Source of the DNA: UBA4615 sp044371545
GTDB taxonomy: Bacteria > Pseudomonadota > Gammaproteobacteria > Burkholderiales > Burkholderiaceae_E
Reading direction: 5' to 3'
Length of the DNA stretch: 36,190 nt
Assembly: GCA_044371545.1 (NCBI GenBank)
Contig: JBILTM010000023.1
Location: 1-36,190 of the forward strand
The first letter of the stretch is position 1, and each line of letters begins with the position of its first letter. This document shows, piece after piece, positions 25,122 through 33,582 of the stretch. Position numbers and translations under genes: made by a program. The notes under the pieces are model-generated. The model saw only the letters and a list, made by a program, of their open reading frames with translations, searched no databases and had not been told where the DNA came from.

Positions 25122-25900
25122 CCGACGGGCTCGCCCGGCTCGGCGCCTGGACGATCGCGCGGATCGCGCGGATCGGCCACGGCGCGCGCTTCTTCGCGCG
25201 GCTGCTGTGGCTGTCGCCGGCGGCGCTGCTGCGCCCGCGCCTGGTGATCGACCAGCTCCACTTCATCGGCAACCGCTCGCTGTCGATCATCTCGGTCTCG
25301 GGCCTGTTCGTCGGCTTCGTGCTCGGCTTCCAGGGCCACTACATCCTGCAGCGCTACGGCTCGGCCGAAGCGCTCGGGCTGATGGTCGCGCTGTCGCTGC
25401 TGCGCGAGCTCGGGCCGGTGGTGTCGGCGTTGCTCTTCTCGGGCCGCGCGGGCACCTCGCTCACCGCCGAGATCGGACTGATGAAGGCCGGCGAGCAGCT
25501 CTCGGCGATGGAGATGATGGCGGTCGACCCGATGGCGCGCGTGCTCGCGCCGCGCTTCGTCGCCGGCGTGATCGCGATGCCGGTGCTCGCGACGATCTTC
25601 TCGGCGGTCGGCGTGCTCGGCGGCTGGGCGGTCGGCGTGCTGCTGATCGGCGTCGATCCCGGCGCGTTCTGGTCGCAGATGCAGGCCGGCGTCGAGGTGT
25701 TCAAGGACCTGGGCAACGGCGTCCTCAAGAGCATCGTGTTCGGCTTCATCTGCACCTTCACCGCGCTCTACGTCGGCCACGAGGCGCAACCCACGCCCGA
25801 GGGCGTGTCGCGCGCCACCACCACCACCGTCGTCGCGTCGTCGCTGGCGGTGCTGGGCTTCGACTTCATCCTGACGGCGCTGATGTTCGGCGCCGACTGA
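25118..25900 (+). CDS. mlaE: Phospholipid ABC transporter permease MlaE
   Basis: A 260-residue permease with about five membrane helices. It has the MlaE family segments FIGNRSLSII near residue 49, GFVLGFQGHY, RELGPVVSALLFSGRAGTSLTAE (positions 96-118), and EQLSAMEMMAVDP. It pairs with MlaF through an ATGA overlap. The gap to mlaD is 60 bases and holds a possible 17-codon ORF. Confidence 0.95.
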   Translation: MTDGLARLGAWTIARIARIGHGARFFARLLWLSPAALLRPRLVIDQLHFIGNRSLSIISVSGLFVGFVLGFQGHYILQRYGSAEALGLMVALSLLRELGPVVSALLFSGRAGTSLTAEIGLMKAGEQLSAMEMMAVDPMARVLAPRFVAGVIAMPVLATIFSAVGVLGGWAVGVLLIGVDPGAFWSQMQAGVEVFKDLGNGVLKSIVFGFICTFTALYVGHEAQPTPEGVSRATTTTVVASSLAVLGFDFILTALMFGAD

Positions 25901-25910
25901 GGGCATCACG

Positions 25911-25964
25911 ATGACTGGCATCCACGGCGCGGCGACGCGCGACACGACGGGGGCGACCCGATGA
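25911..25964 (+). CDS. Possible 17-codon ORF between mlaE and mlaD
   Basis: An ATG with GAGGG seven bases upstream opens a 17-residue frame (MTGIHGAATRDTTGATR) whose TGA overlaps the mlaD ATG as ATGA. This spacing and overlap suggest that ribosomes ending here could re-start on mlaD. It may be only a coupling device, or chance. Confidence 0.3.
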   Translation: MTGIHGAATRDTTGATR

Positions 25965-26431
25965 AGACCAACCGGGGCATCGACGTGATGGTCGGCGGCT
26001 TCGTGCTGCTGGGCCTGGCCGCGCTGCTGTTCCTCGCGCTCAAGGCCGGCAACCTCGGCAGCTTCTCGACCGGCTCGAGCTACGAGGCGCGTGCGCGCTT
26101 CGACAACATCGGCGGGCTCAAGGTCCGCGCGCCGGTCAAGAGCGCCGGCGTCGTCGTCGGGCGGGTCGCCTCGATCGGCTTCGACGACAAGACCTACCAG
26201 GCGACGGTGGTGCTCGCGCTCGACGAGCGCTTCAGGTTCCCGAAGGACACCTCGGCCAAGATCCTGACGTCAGGACTGCTCGGCGAACAGTACGTAGGAC
26301 TGGAGGCCGGTGGGGACGAGAAGATGCTCGGCGCCGGCGACACCATCTCGATGACCCAGTCGGCGGTCGTGCTGGAGAACCTGATCGGACAGTTCCTCTT
26401 CAGCAAGGCGGCCGAAGGAGACAAGAAATAG
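25961..26431 (+). CDS. mlaD: Phospholipid transport substrate-binding protein MlaD (MCE domain)
   Basis: A 156-residue protein anchored by one N-terminal helix (residues 9-29) with a single periplasmic MCE domain (about 38-118). Conserved pieces are VRAPVKSAGVVVGRV and LTSGLLGEQYVGLE. Hexameric MlaD forms the periplasmic ring that accepts lipid from MlaC. The stop overlaps the GTG start of mlaA by one base. Confidence 0.95.
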   Translation: MKTNRGIDVMVGGFVLLGLAALLFLALKAGNLGSFSTGSSYEARARFDNIGGLKVRAPVKSAGVVVGRVASIGFDDKTYQATVVLALDERFRFPKDTSAKILTSGLLGEQYVGLEAGGDEKMLGAGDTISMTQSAVVLENLIGQFLFSKAAEGDKK

Positions 26432-27270
26432 TGATCCGACCCCGGTTTCCGGGCGTGTGGCGGGCCACGGGCGCGGCGGCGGTGCTGACCGTGCTGCTGG
26501 CCGTCGAGGGCTGCGCCGGACCCGCGGTCGGACGGCCGTCGTCCGCAGGGAGCGCCGACGCCGCCGCGGGCGCGATCGGCCCGGCCGGCGCCTTCAGCGC
26601 CAGCAGCGCGAACCGCGCCGCCGAGGGCGAGCCCGGCGACGCGCCGAGCCGCGCGGCCGTCGATCCGCTCGAGTCGCTCAACCGGGGTGTCTTCGCGTTC
26701 AACGACGCGGTCGACGGCGTGCTGCTGCGCCCGGTCGCGCGCTTCTACGACCAGTGGACGCCCGAAGTGGTCCGGCTGATCACACGCAACTTCCTGTCGA
26801 ACCTGCTCGATCCGTACATCGCGCTGAACAACTTCCTGCAGGGCAAGCCCTCGGAAGGCTTCTCCGACCTGGCCCGCTTCCTGCTCAACACGACCTTCGG
26901 ATTCATCGGCTTCGGCGATCCGGCGTCGGAGGCCGGCTACCGCAAGCACCGCGAGGACTTCGGGCAGACCCTGGGCGTCTGGGGCGTGCCGACCGGACCG
27001 TACCTGGTGCTGCCGGTGTTCGGCCCCTCGAACCTGCGCGACGGCGTCGGGTTCGGCGTCGACGCGTACCTCGCCGTGGTCAACCGTTTCGACAATGTCT
27101 CGTTTCGCAACAGCATGAGCGCGCTCGGCCTGATCGAGACCCGTGCGAACCTGCTGCCCGCGGATCGTATGCTGGACGACGCGCTCGACCGTTACCTGCT
27201 CGTGCGCGATGGCTACCTGGCCCGCCGCCGCAACCTGGTGTATGACGGCAATCCGCCGGACAAGGACTGA
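26431..27270 (+). CDS. mlaA: Outer-membrane lipoprotein MlaA (VacJ)
   Basis: A 279-residue lipoprotein that removes misplaced phospholipid from the outer leaflet of the outer membrane. The GTG start overlaps the mlaD TAG. The signal peptide ends at lipobox VEGC (Cys28), with Glu at the -2 position, which is unusual. A 40-residue low-complexity linker follows, then the VacJ domain (about 75-270) with DPLESLNRGVFAFND, GRFLLN-like FLLNTTFGFIGFGDPA, and EDFGQTLGVWGVPTGPYLVLP (by position 178-198). In enterobacteria mlaA is elsewhere on the chromosome; its place inside the operon is usual in betaproteobacteria. Confidence 0.95.
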   Translation: MIRPRFPGVWRATGAAAVLTVLLAVEGCAGPAVGRPSSAGSADAAAGAIGPAGAFSASSANRAAEGEPGDAPSRAAVDPLESLNRGVFAFNDAVDGVLLRPVARFYDQWTPEVVRLITRNFLSNLLDPYIALNNFLQGKPSEGFSDLARFLLNTTFGFIGFGDPASEAGYRKHREDFGQTLGVWGVPTGPYLVLPVFGPSNLRDGVGFGVDAYLAVVNRFDNVSFRNSMSALGLIETRANLLPADRMLDDALDRYLLVRDGYLARRRNLVYDGNPPDKD

Positions 27271-27281
27271 CTGGATCCGCC

Positions 27282-27923
27282 ATGACCCGATACCTGCTCG
27301 CGGCGCTCGCCGCGTGGACCCTCGCGCTGGCCCCGGCCGCGCCCGCCCGGGCGCAGGCCGCGCTGCCCGCCGCGCCCGACAAGATGATCGAGGTGCTCAG
27401 CAACCAGGTGCTCGACAAGATCAAGGGCGACCCGGAGCTGCGCAGCGGCGACCTGAGCCGTCTGTCGCAGTTCGTCGACGACACGGTGATGCCGTACGTC
27501 AACTTCGAGCGGATGACCTCGCTCGCGGTCGGCCGCGCGTGGCGCACCGCGACGCCCGAGCAGCAGAAGCAGCTGATGGGCGAGTTCCGCGCGCTGCTGC
27601 TGCGCACCTACGCCGGAGCGGTCTCGCAGGTCCGTGACCACGTCATCCGGGTCAAGCCGCTGCGCGCGGCGCCCGAGGACGCCGAGGTGATCGTGCGCAG
27701 CGAGATCGTCGGCACCCGCGGCGATCCGATCCAGCTCGACTACCGGATGGAGAAGAACAACCCGCACTGGAAGATCTACGACATCAACGTGCTGGGCGTC
27801 TGGCTCGTCGAGACCTACCGGAACCAGTTCGCGCAGGAGATCAATGCGCGCGGCATCGACAGCCTGATCAAGGTGCTCGGCGACCGCAACCGCCAGTTCT
27901 CGCAGCAGGGCGGGAAGTCCTGA
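27282..27923 (+). CDS. mlaC: Periplasmic phospholipid-binding protein MlaC
   Basis: A 213-residue secreted protein. The signal peptide is cleaved after PARA (residue 24). The Ttg2D/MlaC domain fills the rest: FVDDTVMPYVNFERMTSLAVG (by position 66-86), WRTATPEQQKQLMGEF, LLLRTYAGAV, and NPHWKIYDINVLGVWLVETYRNQF near residues 164-187. It shuttles phospholipid across the periplasm between MlaA and MlaD. It starts 11 bases after mlaA. Confidence 0.95.
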   Translation: MTRYLLAALAAWTLALAPAAPARAQAALPAAPDKMIEVLSNQVLDKIKGDPELRSGDLSRLSQFVDDTVMPYVNFERMTSLAVGRAWRTATPEQQKQLMGEFRALLLRTYAGAVSQVRDHVIRVKPLRAAPEDAEVIVRSEIVGTRGDPIQLDYRMEKNNPHWKIYDINVLGVWLVETYRNQFAQEINARGIDSLIKVLGDRNRQFSQQGGKS

Positions 27924-27928
27924 ACGCG

Positions 27929-28198
27929 ATGGGCGCGGGCGCGCCGGCCCCGGTCGAGATCACGCTCGCCAACGCGCCCGCGGCACTCGAGGCAGCGCGC
28001 GCCGCGCTGCGTGCCGGCGGCGGGCGGCTCGACCTCGCGCCGCTCGTGCGCTTCGACTCCGCGGCGGTCGCCGTGCTGGTGGCGCTGCGCCGCGAGGCCG
28101 GGATCGGGGCCGACTTCCGGAACCCGCCGCCGAACTTGCGTAAACTCGCGTCCCTCTACGGCGTCGAGGCGGCGCTGTTCGGCCCGCCGGCGTCCTGA
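27929..28198 (+). CDS. mlaB: STAS-domain protein MlaB
   Basis: An 89-residue cytoplasmic STAS-domain protein that binds MlaF and stabilises the transporter. It shows the short form of the domain: LDLAPLVRFDSAAVAVLVALRRE (about 35-56) with the DS pair at the conserved phosphorylation-like site, and FRNPPPNLRKLASLYGV at the C-terminal end. It starts five bases after mlaC. Codons near 28135-28147 (TTG CGT AAA) are rare for this genome and form a promoter-like sequence. Confidence 0.88.
   Translation: MGAGAPAPVEITLANAPAALEAARAALRAGGGRLDLAPLVRFDSAAVAVLVALRREAGIGADFRNPPPNLRKLASLYGVEAALFGPPAS
28141..28146 (+). promoter_or_regulatory. Putative -10 element for the ABC-2 exporter genes
   Basis: TAAACT (four of six) inside the 3' end of mlaB, 150 bases before the ABC ATPase ATG, built from locally unusual codons. 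A TTG lies four bases upstream of it. No good -35. Confidence 0.3.
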
Positions 28199-28295
28199 CG
28201 CCGGACCCCGCGGCGCACGTTCGTCGCACGGGGGCGCCGGTGCGGGGGTCCGCGCCGGCTCCGGGCGCCGCCCGTGCCCGGTTCCCCTTGCCTCC

Positions 28296-29231
28296 ATGCC
28301 GCCCGCGATCGAGATCCGTTCCGTCCACAAGCGCTACGGCGCCTTCGAGGCCCTGCGCGGGGTCTCCTTCGACGTCGCCCAGGGCGAGTTCTTCGGGCTG
28401 CTCGGCCCGAACGGCGCCGGCAAGACCTCGCTGATCGCGATCGTCGCGGGCCTGAACCGGCCGAGTTCGGGCACGGTCCGCGTGATGGGCCACGACGTGG
28501 TCGCCGAATACCGTGCCGCGCGCCGCGCGCTCGGCGTCGTGCCGCAGGAGCTGGTCTTCGATCCCTTCTTCACCGTCCGCGAGACGCTGCGGCTCACTTC
28601 GGGCTACTACGGCCTCGCGCGCAACGACGCGTGGATCGACGAGATCCTCCACCACCTCGACCTCACCGCGAAGGCGGACTCGAACATGCGCGCGCTGTCC
28701 GGCGGCATGAAGCGCCGGGTGCTGGTCGCGCAGGCGCTCGTGCACCGGCCGCCGGTGATCGTGCTCGACGAGCCGACCGCGGGCGTCGATGTCGAGCTGC
28801 GCCAGACCCTGTGGACCTTCGTGCGGCGGCTGAACCGCGAGGGCCACACGATCGTGCTGACGACGCACTACCTCGAGGAGGCGCAGGAGCTGTGCGGCCG
28901 CATCGCGATGCTCAAGCAGGGGCGGGTGGTCGCGCTCGAGCGCACCGCCGAGCTGCTCGGGCGCTTCGGCGGCGGCACGGTCACGCTGCGGCTGTCGCGC
29001 GCGCCGCTGCCCGAGGGGCTGCGCGCGCTGCTCGCCGGCGAGCCGCTGCCCGACGGCCGGATCGCGCTGCGGCTCGACGACTGGCAGGCGCTCGAGCCGG
29101 TGCTCGCTCGGCTGCGCGAGGCCGGCTGCCACCTCGACGAGATGGAGCTCGCGCACACCGACCTGGAGGACGTGTTCCTCAAGGTCATGGCTTCGGAGAC
29201 GGCGCGGGCGCCGTCGGGAGCCGCGTCGTGA
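28296..29231 (+). CDS. ABC-2 type exporter ATP-binding protein (YadG-like)
   Basis: A 311-residue ATPase. Walker A GPNGAGKT is at residues 37-44, Q-loop VVPQELVFDPFFTV, signature ALSGGMKRR, Walker B VIVLDEPTAGVD, and H-loop LTTHYLEEA, followed by a C-terminal domain of about 90 residues (from 220). It resembles E. coli YadG. The substrate is not known; gene pairs of this type next to mla or murA may export a lipid or envelope component, but that is inference. The gap from mlaB is 97 bases. Its stop overlaps the permease GTG start (GTGA). Confidence 0.9.
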   Translation: MPPAIEIRSVHKRYGAFEALRGVSFDVAQGEFFGLLGPNGAGKTSLIAIVAGLNRPSSGTVRVMGHDVVAEYRAARRALGVVPQELVFDPFFTVRETLRLTSGYYGLARNDAWIDEILHHLDLTAKADSNMRALSGGMKRRVLVAQALVHRPPVIVLDEPTAGVDVELRQTLWTFVRRLNREGHTIVLTTHYLEEAQELCGRIAMLKQGRVVALERTAELLGRFGGGTVTLRLSRAPLPEGLRALLAGEPLPDGRIALRLDDWQALEPVLARLREAGCHLDEMELAHTDLEDVFLKVMASETARAPSGAAS

Positions 29232-29983
29232 CCGGCTTCCGCACGCTGCTCCACAAGGAGCTGCTCCGCTTCTGGAAGGTCGCGGTGCAGACGGTCGCCG
29301 CGCCGGTGCTGACCGCGCTGCTCTACCTGCTGGTGTTCTCGCAGGCGCTCGCCGAGCACGTCCAGCCGTTCCCCGGCGTGCCCTACGTGTCGTTCCTCGT
29401 GCCCGGCCTGGTGATGATGTCGATGCTGCAGAACGCGTTCGCGAACGCGTCCTCGTCGCTGATCCAGTCGAAGGTCACCGGCAACCTGGTGTTCGTGCTG
29501 CTGCCGCCGCTGTCGCCGCTGGAGCTGTTCGGCGCCTACGTGCTGGCCGCCGTCGCGCGCGGCCTGATGGTCGGCTTCGGGGTGTTCGCGGTGACCGCGT
29601 TCTTCACGCCGCCGACGTTCGCCGCCCCCGGCTGGATCCTGGCCTTCGCGGTCCTCGGCAGCGCGATTCTCGGTACAATGGGCCTGATCGGCGGGATCTG
29701 GGCCGAGAAATTCGACCAGATCGCGATGTTCCAGAACTTCCTGATCATGCCGGCCACCTTCCTGGCCGGGGTGTTCTATTCGGTGCACGCGCTGCCCGCC
29801 TTCTGGCAGACGGTCTCGCACCTGAACCCGTTCTTCTACATGGTCGACGGTTTCCGCTACGGCTTCTTCGGTCAGTCCGACGTGCCGCCCACCGTCAGCC
29901 TCGCGATCGTCGTCGCGACGCTGGCGCTGGCAGCAGGCGTCGCGCTGCGGCTGCTCCAGACCGGCTGGCGCATCCGCCATTGA
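29228..29983 (+). CDS. ABC-2 type exporter permease (YadH-like)
   Basis: A 251-residue membrane protein with six hydrophobic segments (about 20-42, 58-80, 103-128, 140-165, 172-192, 222-243). It starts at GTG overlapping the ATPase stop. Typical ABC2_membrane features are LVPGLVMMSMLQNAFANASSSL (about 54-75), the conserved SLIQSKVTGN, and the final LNPFFYMVDGFRYG. It pairs with the ATPase to form an exporter of unknown substrate. A TACAAT sequence (29674-29679) lies in the middle of the gene. Confidence 0.9.
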   Translation: MTGFRTLLHKELLRFWKVAVQTVAAPVLTALLYLLVFSQALAEHVQPFPGVPYVSFLVPGLVMMSMLQNAFANASSSLIQSKVTGNLVFVLLPPLSPLELFGAYVLAAVARGLMVGFGVFAVTAFFTPPTFAAPGWILAFAVLGSAILGTMGLIGGIWAEKFDQIAMFQNFLIMPATFLAGVFYSVHALPAFWQTVSHLNPFFYMVDGFRYGFFGQSDVPPTVSLAIVVATLALAAGVALRLLQTGWRIRH

Positions 29984-30074
29984 CCGGCGGCGGGCCGCCC
30001 CCGTCGCCCGTCCGCCGCCGCAGCACGCCCCGTCGCCTCCGCCGTCGCACCCGTCCTCCCGAGCACGCCACGCC

Positions 30075-30320
30075 ATGACCACTCCCGACGCCATCCACCG
30101 GTACATCGCCGACGGCCTGCCCTGCGAGCACCTCCACGTCGACGGCGACGGCCGGCACTTCGAGGCCGTCATCGTCTCCGCGAACTTCGCCGGCAAGCGC
30201 CCGGTGCAGCGCCACCAGATGGTCTACGCGGTGCTCGGCGACCGGATGCGCGAGGAGATCCACGCGCTGTCGATGACCACGCTGACGCCCGAGGAATGGG
30301 CGGCGCAGCGAGCGAAATAG
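30075..30320 (+). CDS. BolA/IbaG-family protein
   Basis: An 81-residue protein with the BolA fold. The invariant cysteine region is represented by the C18 area (LPCEHLHVDGDGRHFEAVIVS by position 15-35), followed by GKRPVQRHQMVYAVLGDRM and the helix ending ALSMTTLTPEEW. The position immediately before murA is that of ibaG (yrbA) in E. coli. BolA proteins work with monothiol glutaredoxins in iron-sulfur cluster handling and stress responses. It is 91 bases after the permease and seven before murA. Confidence 0.93.
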   Translation: MTTPDAIHRYIADGLPCEHLHVDGDGRHFEAVIVSANFAGKRPVQRHQMVYAVLGDRMREEIHALSMTTLTPEEWAAQRAK

Positions 30321-30327
30321 GGCTCCG

Positions 30328-31599
30328 ATGGACAAGCTGCTGATCCACGGCGGCCGTCGCCTGCAGGGCGAGGTGCGCATCTCCGGCGCGAAGAACGCGG
30401 CGCTGCCGATCCTGTGCGCGGGCCTGCTGGTGCCGGGCACGCTCGAGCTCGACAACGTGCCGCAGCTGCAGGACGTCGGCACCACGCTGAAGCTGCTCGA
30501 GCGGATGGGCGTGAAGGCCTCGCGCGACGCGCAGGCCGGCACCGTGTCGCTCGACGCGCGCGAGGTCACGAACACCGAGGCGGCCTACGACCTGGTGAAG
30601 ACGATGCGCGCCTCGATCCTGGTGCTCGGGCCGCTGGTCGCGCGCTTCGGCGAGGCGCGCGTGTCGCTGCCCGGTGGCTGCGCGATCGGCCAGCGGCCGG
30701 TCGACCAGCACATCAAGGGCCTGCAGGCGCTCGGCGCGCAGATCGAGATCGAGCGCGGCTACGTGGTCGCGAAGGCCTCGCGCCTGCGCGGCACGCGGAT
30801 CGTCACCGACATGGTCACGGTCACCGGCACCGAGAACCTGATGATGGCCGCGACGCTCGCCGAGGGCGAGACGGTGATCGAGAACGCCGCGCGCGAGCCC
30901 GAGGTCGTCGACCTCGCGAACGCGCTGAACGCGCTCGGCGCGAAGGTCCGCGGCGCCGGCACCGACCGGATCGTCGTCGAGGGCGTGCGCGCGCTGCACG
31001 GCGGGCGCCACCGCGTGATGGCCGACCGGATCGAGACCGGCACCTTCCTGTGCGCGGTCGCGGCCGCCGGCGGCGAGCTGACGCTGACCCACTGCGAGCC
31101 GGACACGCTCGACGCGACGCTCGAGAAGCTGCGCGAGGCGGGCCTGCGCATCGAGTGCGGCCCCGACTGGATCCGCGCGTCGATGGTCGGCCGGCCGAAG
31201 GCGGTCGACGTCCGCACCGCGCCCTACCCCGGCTACGCGACCGACATGCAGGCGCAGTTGATGGCGGTGAACTGCGTCGCCGAGGGTACCGGCGTGATCA
31301 CCGAGACGATCTTCGAGAACCGCTTCATGCACGTGCAGGAGCTTCGCCGCCTCGGCGCCGAGATCGACACCGAGGGCAACACGGCGATCGTGCGCGGCAA
31401 GCGCGGGCTGTCGGGCGCGATCGTGATGGCGACCGACCTGCGCGCGTCGGCCGGTCTCGTGATCGCCGGGCTGGTCGCCGACGGCGACACGCTGGTCGAC
31501 CGGATCTACCACCTCGACCGCGGCTACGACCGGATGGAGCGCAAGCTCGCCGGCGCCGGCGCGAGCATCGAGCGGGTGCGCACGGTGGTCGAGGCATGA
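30328..31599 (+). CDS. murA: UDP-N-acetylglucosamine 1-carboxyvinyltransferase
   Basis: A 423-residue enzyme that transfers enolpyruvate from PEP to UDP-GlcNAc, the first committed step of peptidoglycan synthesis. The catalytic cysteine is Cys118 in LPGGCAIGQRP (E. coli Cys115), so fosfomycin would be expected to bind. Lys22 and Asn23 in SGAKNAALPI bind substrate, and the UDP-GlcNAc loop TDMQAQLMA is present. The start MDKLLIHGG is preceded by AGGG. Its stop overlaps the hisG ATG (ATGA), so murA and the his genes are co-translated. Confidence 0.97.
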   Translation: MDKLLIHGGRRLQGEVRISGAKNAALPILCAGLLVPGTLELDNVPQLQDVGTTLKLLERMGVKASRDAQAGTVSLDAREVTNTEAAYDLVKTMRASILVLGPLVARFGEARVSLPGGCAIGQRPVDQHIKGLQALGAQIEIERGYVVAKASRLRGTRIVTDMVTVTGTENLMMAATLAEGETVIENAAREPEVVDLANALNALGAKVRGAGTDRIVVEGVRALHGGRHRVMADRIETGTFLCAVAAAGGELTLTHCEPDTLDATLEKLREAGLRIECGPDWIRASMVGRPKAVDVRTAPYPGYATDMQAQLMAVNCVAEGTGVITETIFENRFMHVQELRRLGAEIDTEGNTAIVRGKRGLSGAIVMATDLRASAGLVIAGLVADGDTLVDRIYHLDRGYDRMERKLAGAGASIERVRTVVEA

Positions 31600-32246
31600 T
31601 CACGCTCGCGCTGTCCAAGGGCCGGATCCTCGACGACACGCTGCCGCTGCTGAAGGCGGTCGGCATCGACATCGACCCGGCGGTGCTCGAGTCGCGCAAG
31701 CTGATTCTGCCGACCGCGGACCCCGGCCTGCGGCTGATCATCGTGCGCGCCTCCGACGTGCCGACCTACGTGCAGTACGGCGCGGCCGACCTCGGCGTCG
31801 CCGGCAAGGACGTGCTGCTCGAGCACGGCGGCGAGGGCCTGTACCAGCCGATCGACCTCGGCATCGGCCGCTGCCGGATGTGCGTCGCGACGAAGCGCGG
31901 CTTCGACTACGCGGCCGCGGCGCGGCGCGGCGCGCGGCTGCGCGTGGCGACCAAGTACGTCGCGGTCGCGCGCGAGCACTTCGCCGCCAAGGGCGTGCAC
32001 GTCGACCCGATCAAGCTCTACGGCTCGATGGAGCTCGCGCCGCTGGTGGGGCTGGCCGACGCGATCGTCGACCTGGTCTCCACCGGCAGCACGCTGAAGG
32101 CCAACGACCTCGTCGAGGTCGAGGAGATCATGCCGATCTCCTCGCGCCTCGTCGTCAACCAGGCGTCGCTGAAGACCCGCCACGCCGAGCTCGCGCCGCT
32201 GCTCGAGAAGCTCGCGCGCGCGGTCGGCGCGGACGCCCCCGCCTGA
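31596..32246 (+). CDS. hisG: ATP phosphoribosyltransferase, short form
   Basis: A 216-residue enzyme of the first histidine step, joining PRPP and ATP. The length matches the short form, which lacks the C-terminal regulatory domain and needs a HisZ subunit; no hisZ is in this window. Visible motifs are LSKGRILDDTLP at the N-terminus, DVPTYVQYGAADLGVAGKD (near 50-68), and the PRPP loop VDLVSTGSTLKANDL. It overlaps murA by four bases and is followed after 19 bases by hisD. Confidence 0.96.
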   Translation: MITLALSKGRILDDTLPLLKAVGIDIDPAVLESRKLILPTADPGLRLIIVRASDVPTYVQYGAADLGVAGKDVLLEHGGEGLYQPIDLGIGRCRMCVATKRGFDYAAAARRGARLRVATKYVAVAREHFAAKGVHVDPIKLYGSMELAPLVGLADAIVDLVSTGSTLKANDLVEVEEIMPISSRLVVNQASLKTRHAELAPLLEKLARAVGADAPA

Positions 32247-32265
32247 ACGTCCCCGCAGCACCGCC

Positions 32266-33582
32266 ATGAACGCACCCGGCCCCGACATCCACCGCCTCGA
32301 CTCCGCCGAGCCCGGCTTCGACGCGCGGCTCGCCGCGCTGCTCGCCTGGGAGGCCGAGCAGGACGAGGCGATCGAGCGCGCCGCCGCCGACATCCTGCGC
32401 GACGTGCGCGCGCGCGGCGACGCGGCGGTGCTCGAGTACACGCGCCGCTTCGACCGCGTCGACGTGACGGACGCGCGTGCGCTCGAGCTGCCGCGCGCCG
32501 AGCTCGAGGCGGCGCTCGCCGGCCTCGAGGCCGTGCGCCGCGACGCGCTGCGCGCCGCGGCCGAGCGCGTGCGCGACTACCACGAGCGCCAGAAGGCGCC
32601 GTCCTGGTCGTACGTCGACGCCGACGGCACGCGGCTCGGCCAGAAGATCACGCCGCTCGACCGCGTGGGCCTCTACGTGCCTGGCGGCAAGGCCGCGTAC
32701 CCGTCGTCGGTGCTGATGAACGCGATCCCCGCGAAGGTCGCGGGTGTCCCCGAGCTGGTGATGGTGACCCCCACGCCCGGCGGCGTGCGCAACCCGCTGG
32801 TGCTCGCCGCGGCCGCGATCGCCGGCGTCGACCGGGTGTTCACCATCGGCGGCGCGCAGGCGGTCGGCGCGCTCGCCTACGGCACGGCGACGGTGCCCTC
32901 GGTCGACAAGATCGTCGGCCCGGGCAATGCCTACGTTGCCGAGGCCAAGCGCCGCGTGTTCGGCACGGTCGGTATCGACATGATCGCCGGCCCCTCCGAG
33001 ATCCTCGTGATCTGCGACGGCGGCACCGACCCCGACTGGATCGCGATGGACCTCTTTTCGCAGGCCGAGCACGACGAGCTCGCGCAGGCGATCCTGCTGT
33101 GTCCGGACGCCGCGTTCCTCGACGCGGTGCACGCCGCGATCCGCCGGCTGCTGCCCGCGATGCCGCGCCGCGACGTGATCGCCGCCTCGCTCGCCGGCCG
33201 CGGCGCGCTGGTGAAGGTGCGCTCGCTCGACGAGGCCTGCGAGATCGCGAACCGCATCGCCCCCGAGCACCTCGAGATCAGCACCGCCGACCCGCAGCGC
33301 TGGGCCGACCGCATCCGACACGCGGGCGCGATGTTCCTCGGGCCCTGGACCAGCGAGTCGCTCGGCGACTACTGCGCCGGCCCCAACCACGTGCTGCCGA
33401 CGATGCGCACCGCGCGCTTCTCGTCGCCGCTCGGTGTCTACGACTTCCAGAAGCGCTCCTCGATCATCGAGGTGTCGCGGCGCGGCGCGGTCGCGCTCGG
33501 CGCGATCGCCTCCGAGCTCGCGCACGGCGAGGGCCTGCAGGCCCATGCGCGCAGCGCCGAACTCCGGGCGGAGGCGAAATGA
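32266..33582 (+). CDS. hisD: Histidinol dehydrogenase
   Basis: A 438-residue zinc enzyme catalysing the last two oxidations to histidine. Visible features are the NAD-binding VGLYVPGGKAAYPSS, Zn-binding Gln266 and His269 in SQAEHDE, the catalytic Glu334 and His335 in APEHLEI, and the C-terminal His in ELAHGEGLQAHARSAELR. The length is normal. The TGA overlaps the hisC ATG (ATGA). Confidence 0.97.
   Translation: MNAPGPDIHRLDSAEPGFDARLAALLAWEAEQDEAIERAAADILRDVRARGDAAVLEYTRRFDRVDVTDARALELPRAELEAALAGLEAVRRDALRAAAERVRDYHERQKAPSWSYVDADGTRLGQKITPLDRVGLYVPGGKAAYPSSVLMNAIPAKVAGVPELVMVTPTPGGVRNPLVLAAAAIAGVDRVFTIGGAQAVGALAYGTATVPSVDKIVGPGNAYVAEAKRRVFGTVGIDMIAGPSEILVICDGGTDPDWIAMDLFSQAEHDELAQAILLCPDAAFLDAVHAAIRRLLPAMPRRDVIAASLAGRGALVKVRSLDEACEIANRIAPEHLEISTADPQRWADRIRHAGAMFLGPWTSESLGDYCAGPNHVLPTMRTARFSSPLGVYDFQKRSSIIEVSRRGAVALGAIASELAHGEGLQAHARSAELRAEAK

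Noticed and set aside
29674..29679. TACAAT in the middle of the exporter permease gene
   Set aside because: It is promoter-like, but there is no -35, and it is about 400 bases from the next gene. ATT/GGT/ACA codons here are only mildly unusual, so I did not list it as a promoter.
30001..30074. Possible his attenuator or leader peptide upstream of ibaG-murA-his
   Set aside because: No run of histidine codons and no alternate hairpins are seen; the short gap is C-rich.
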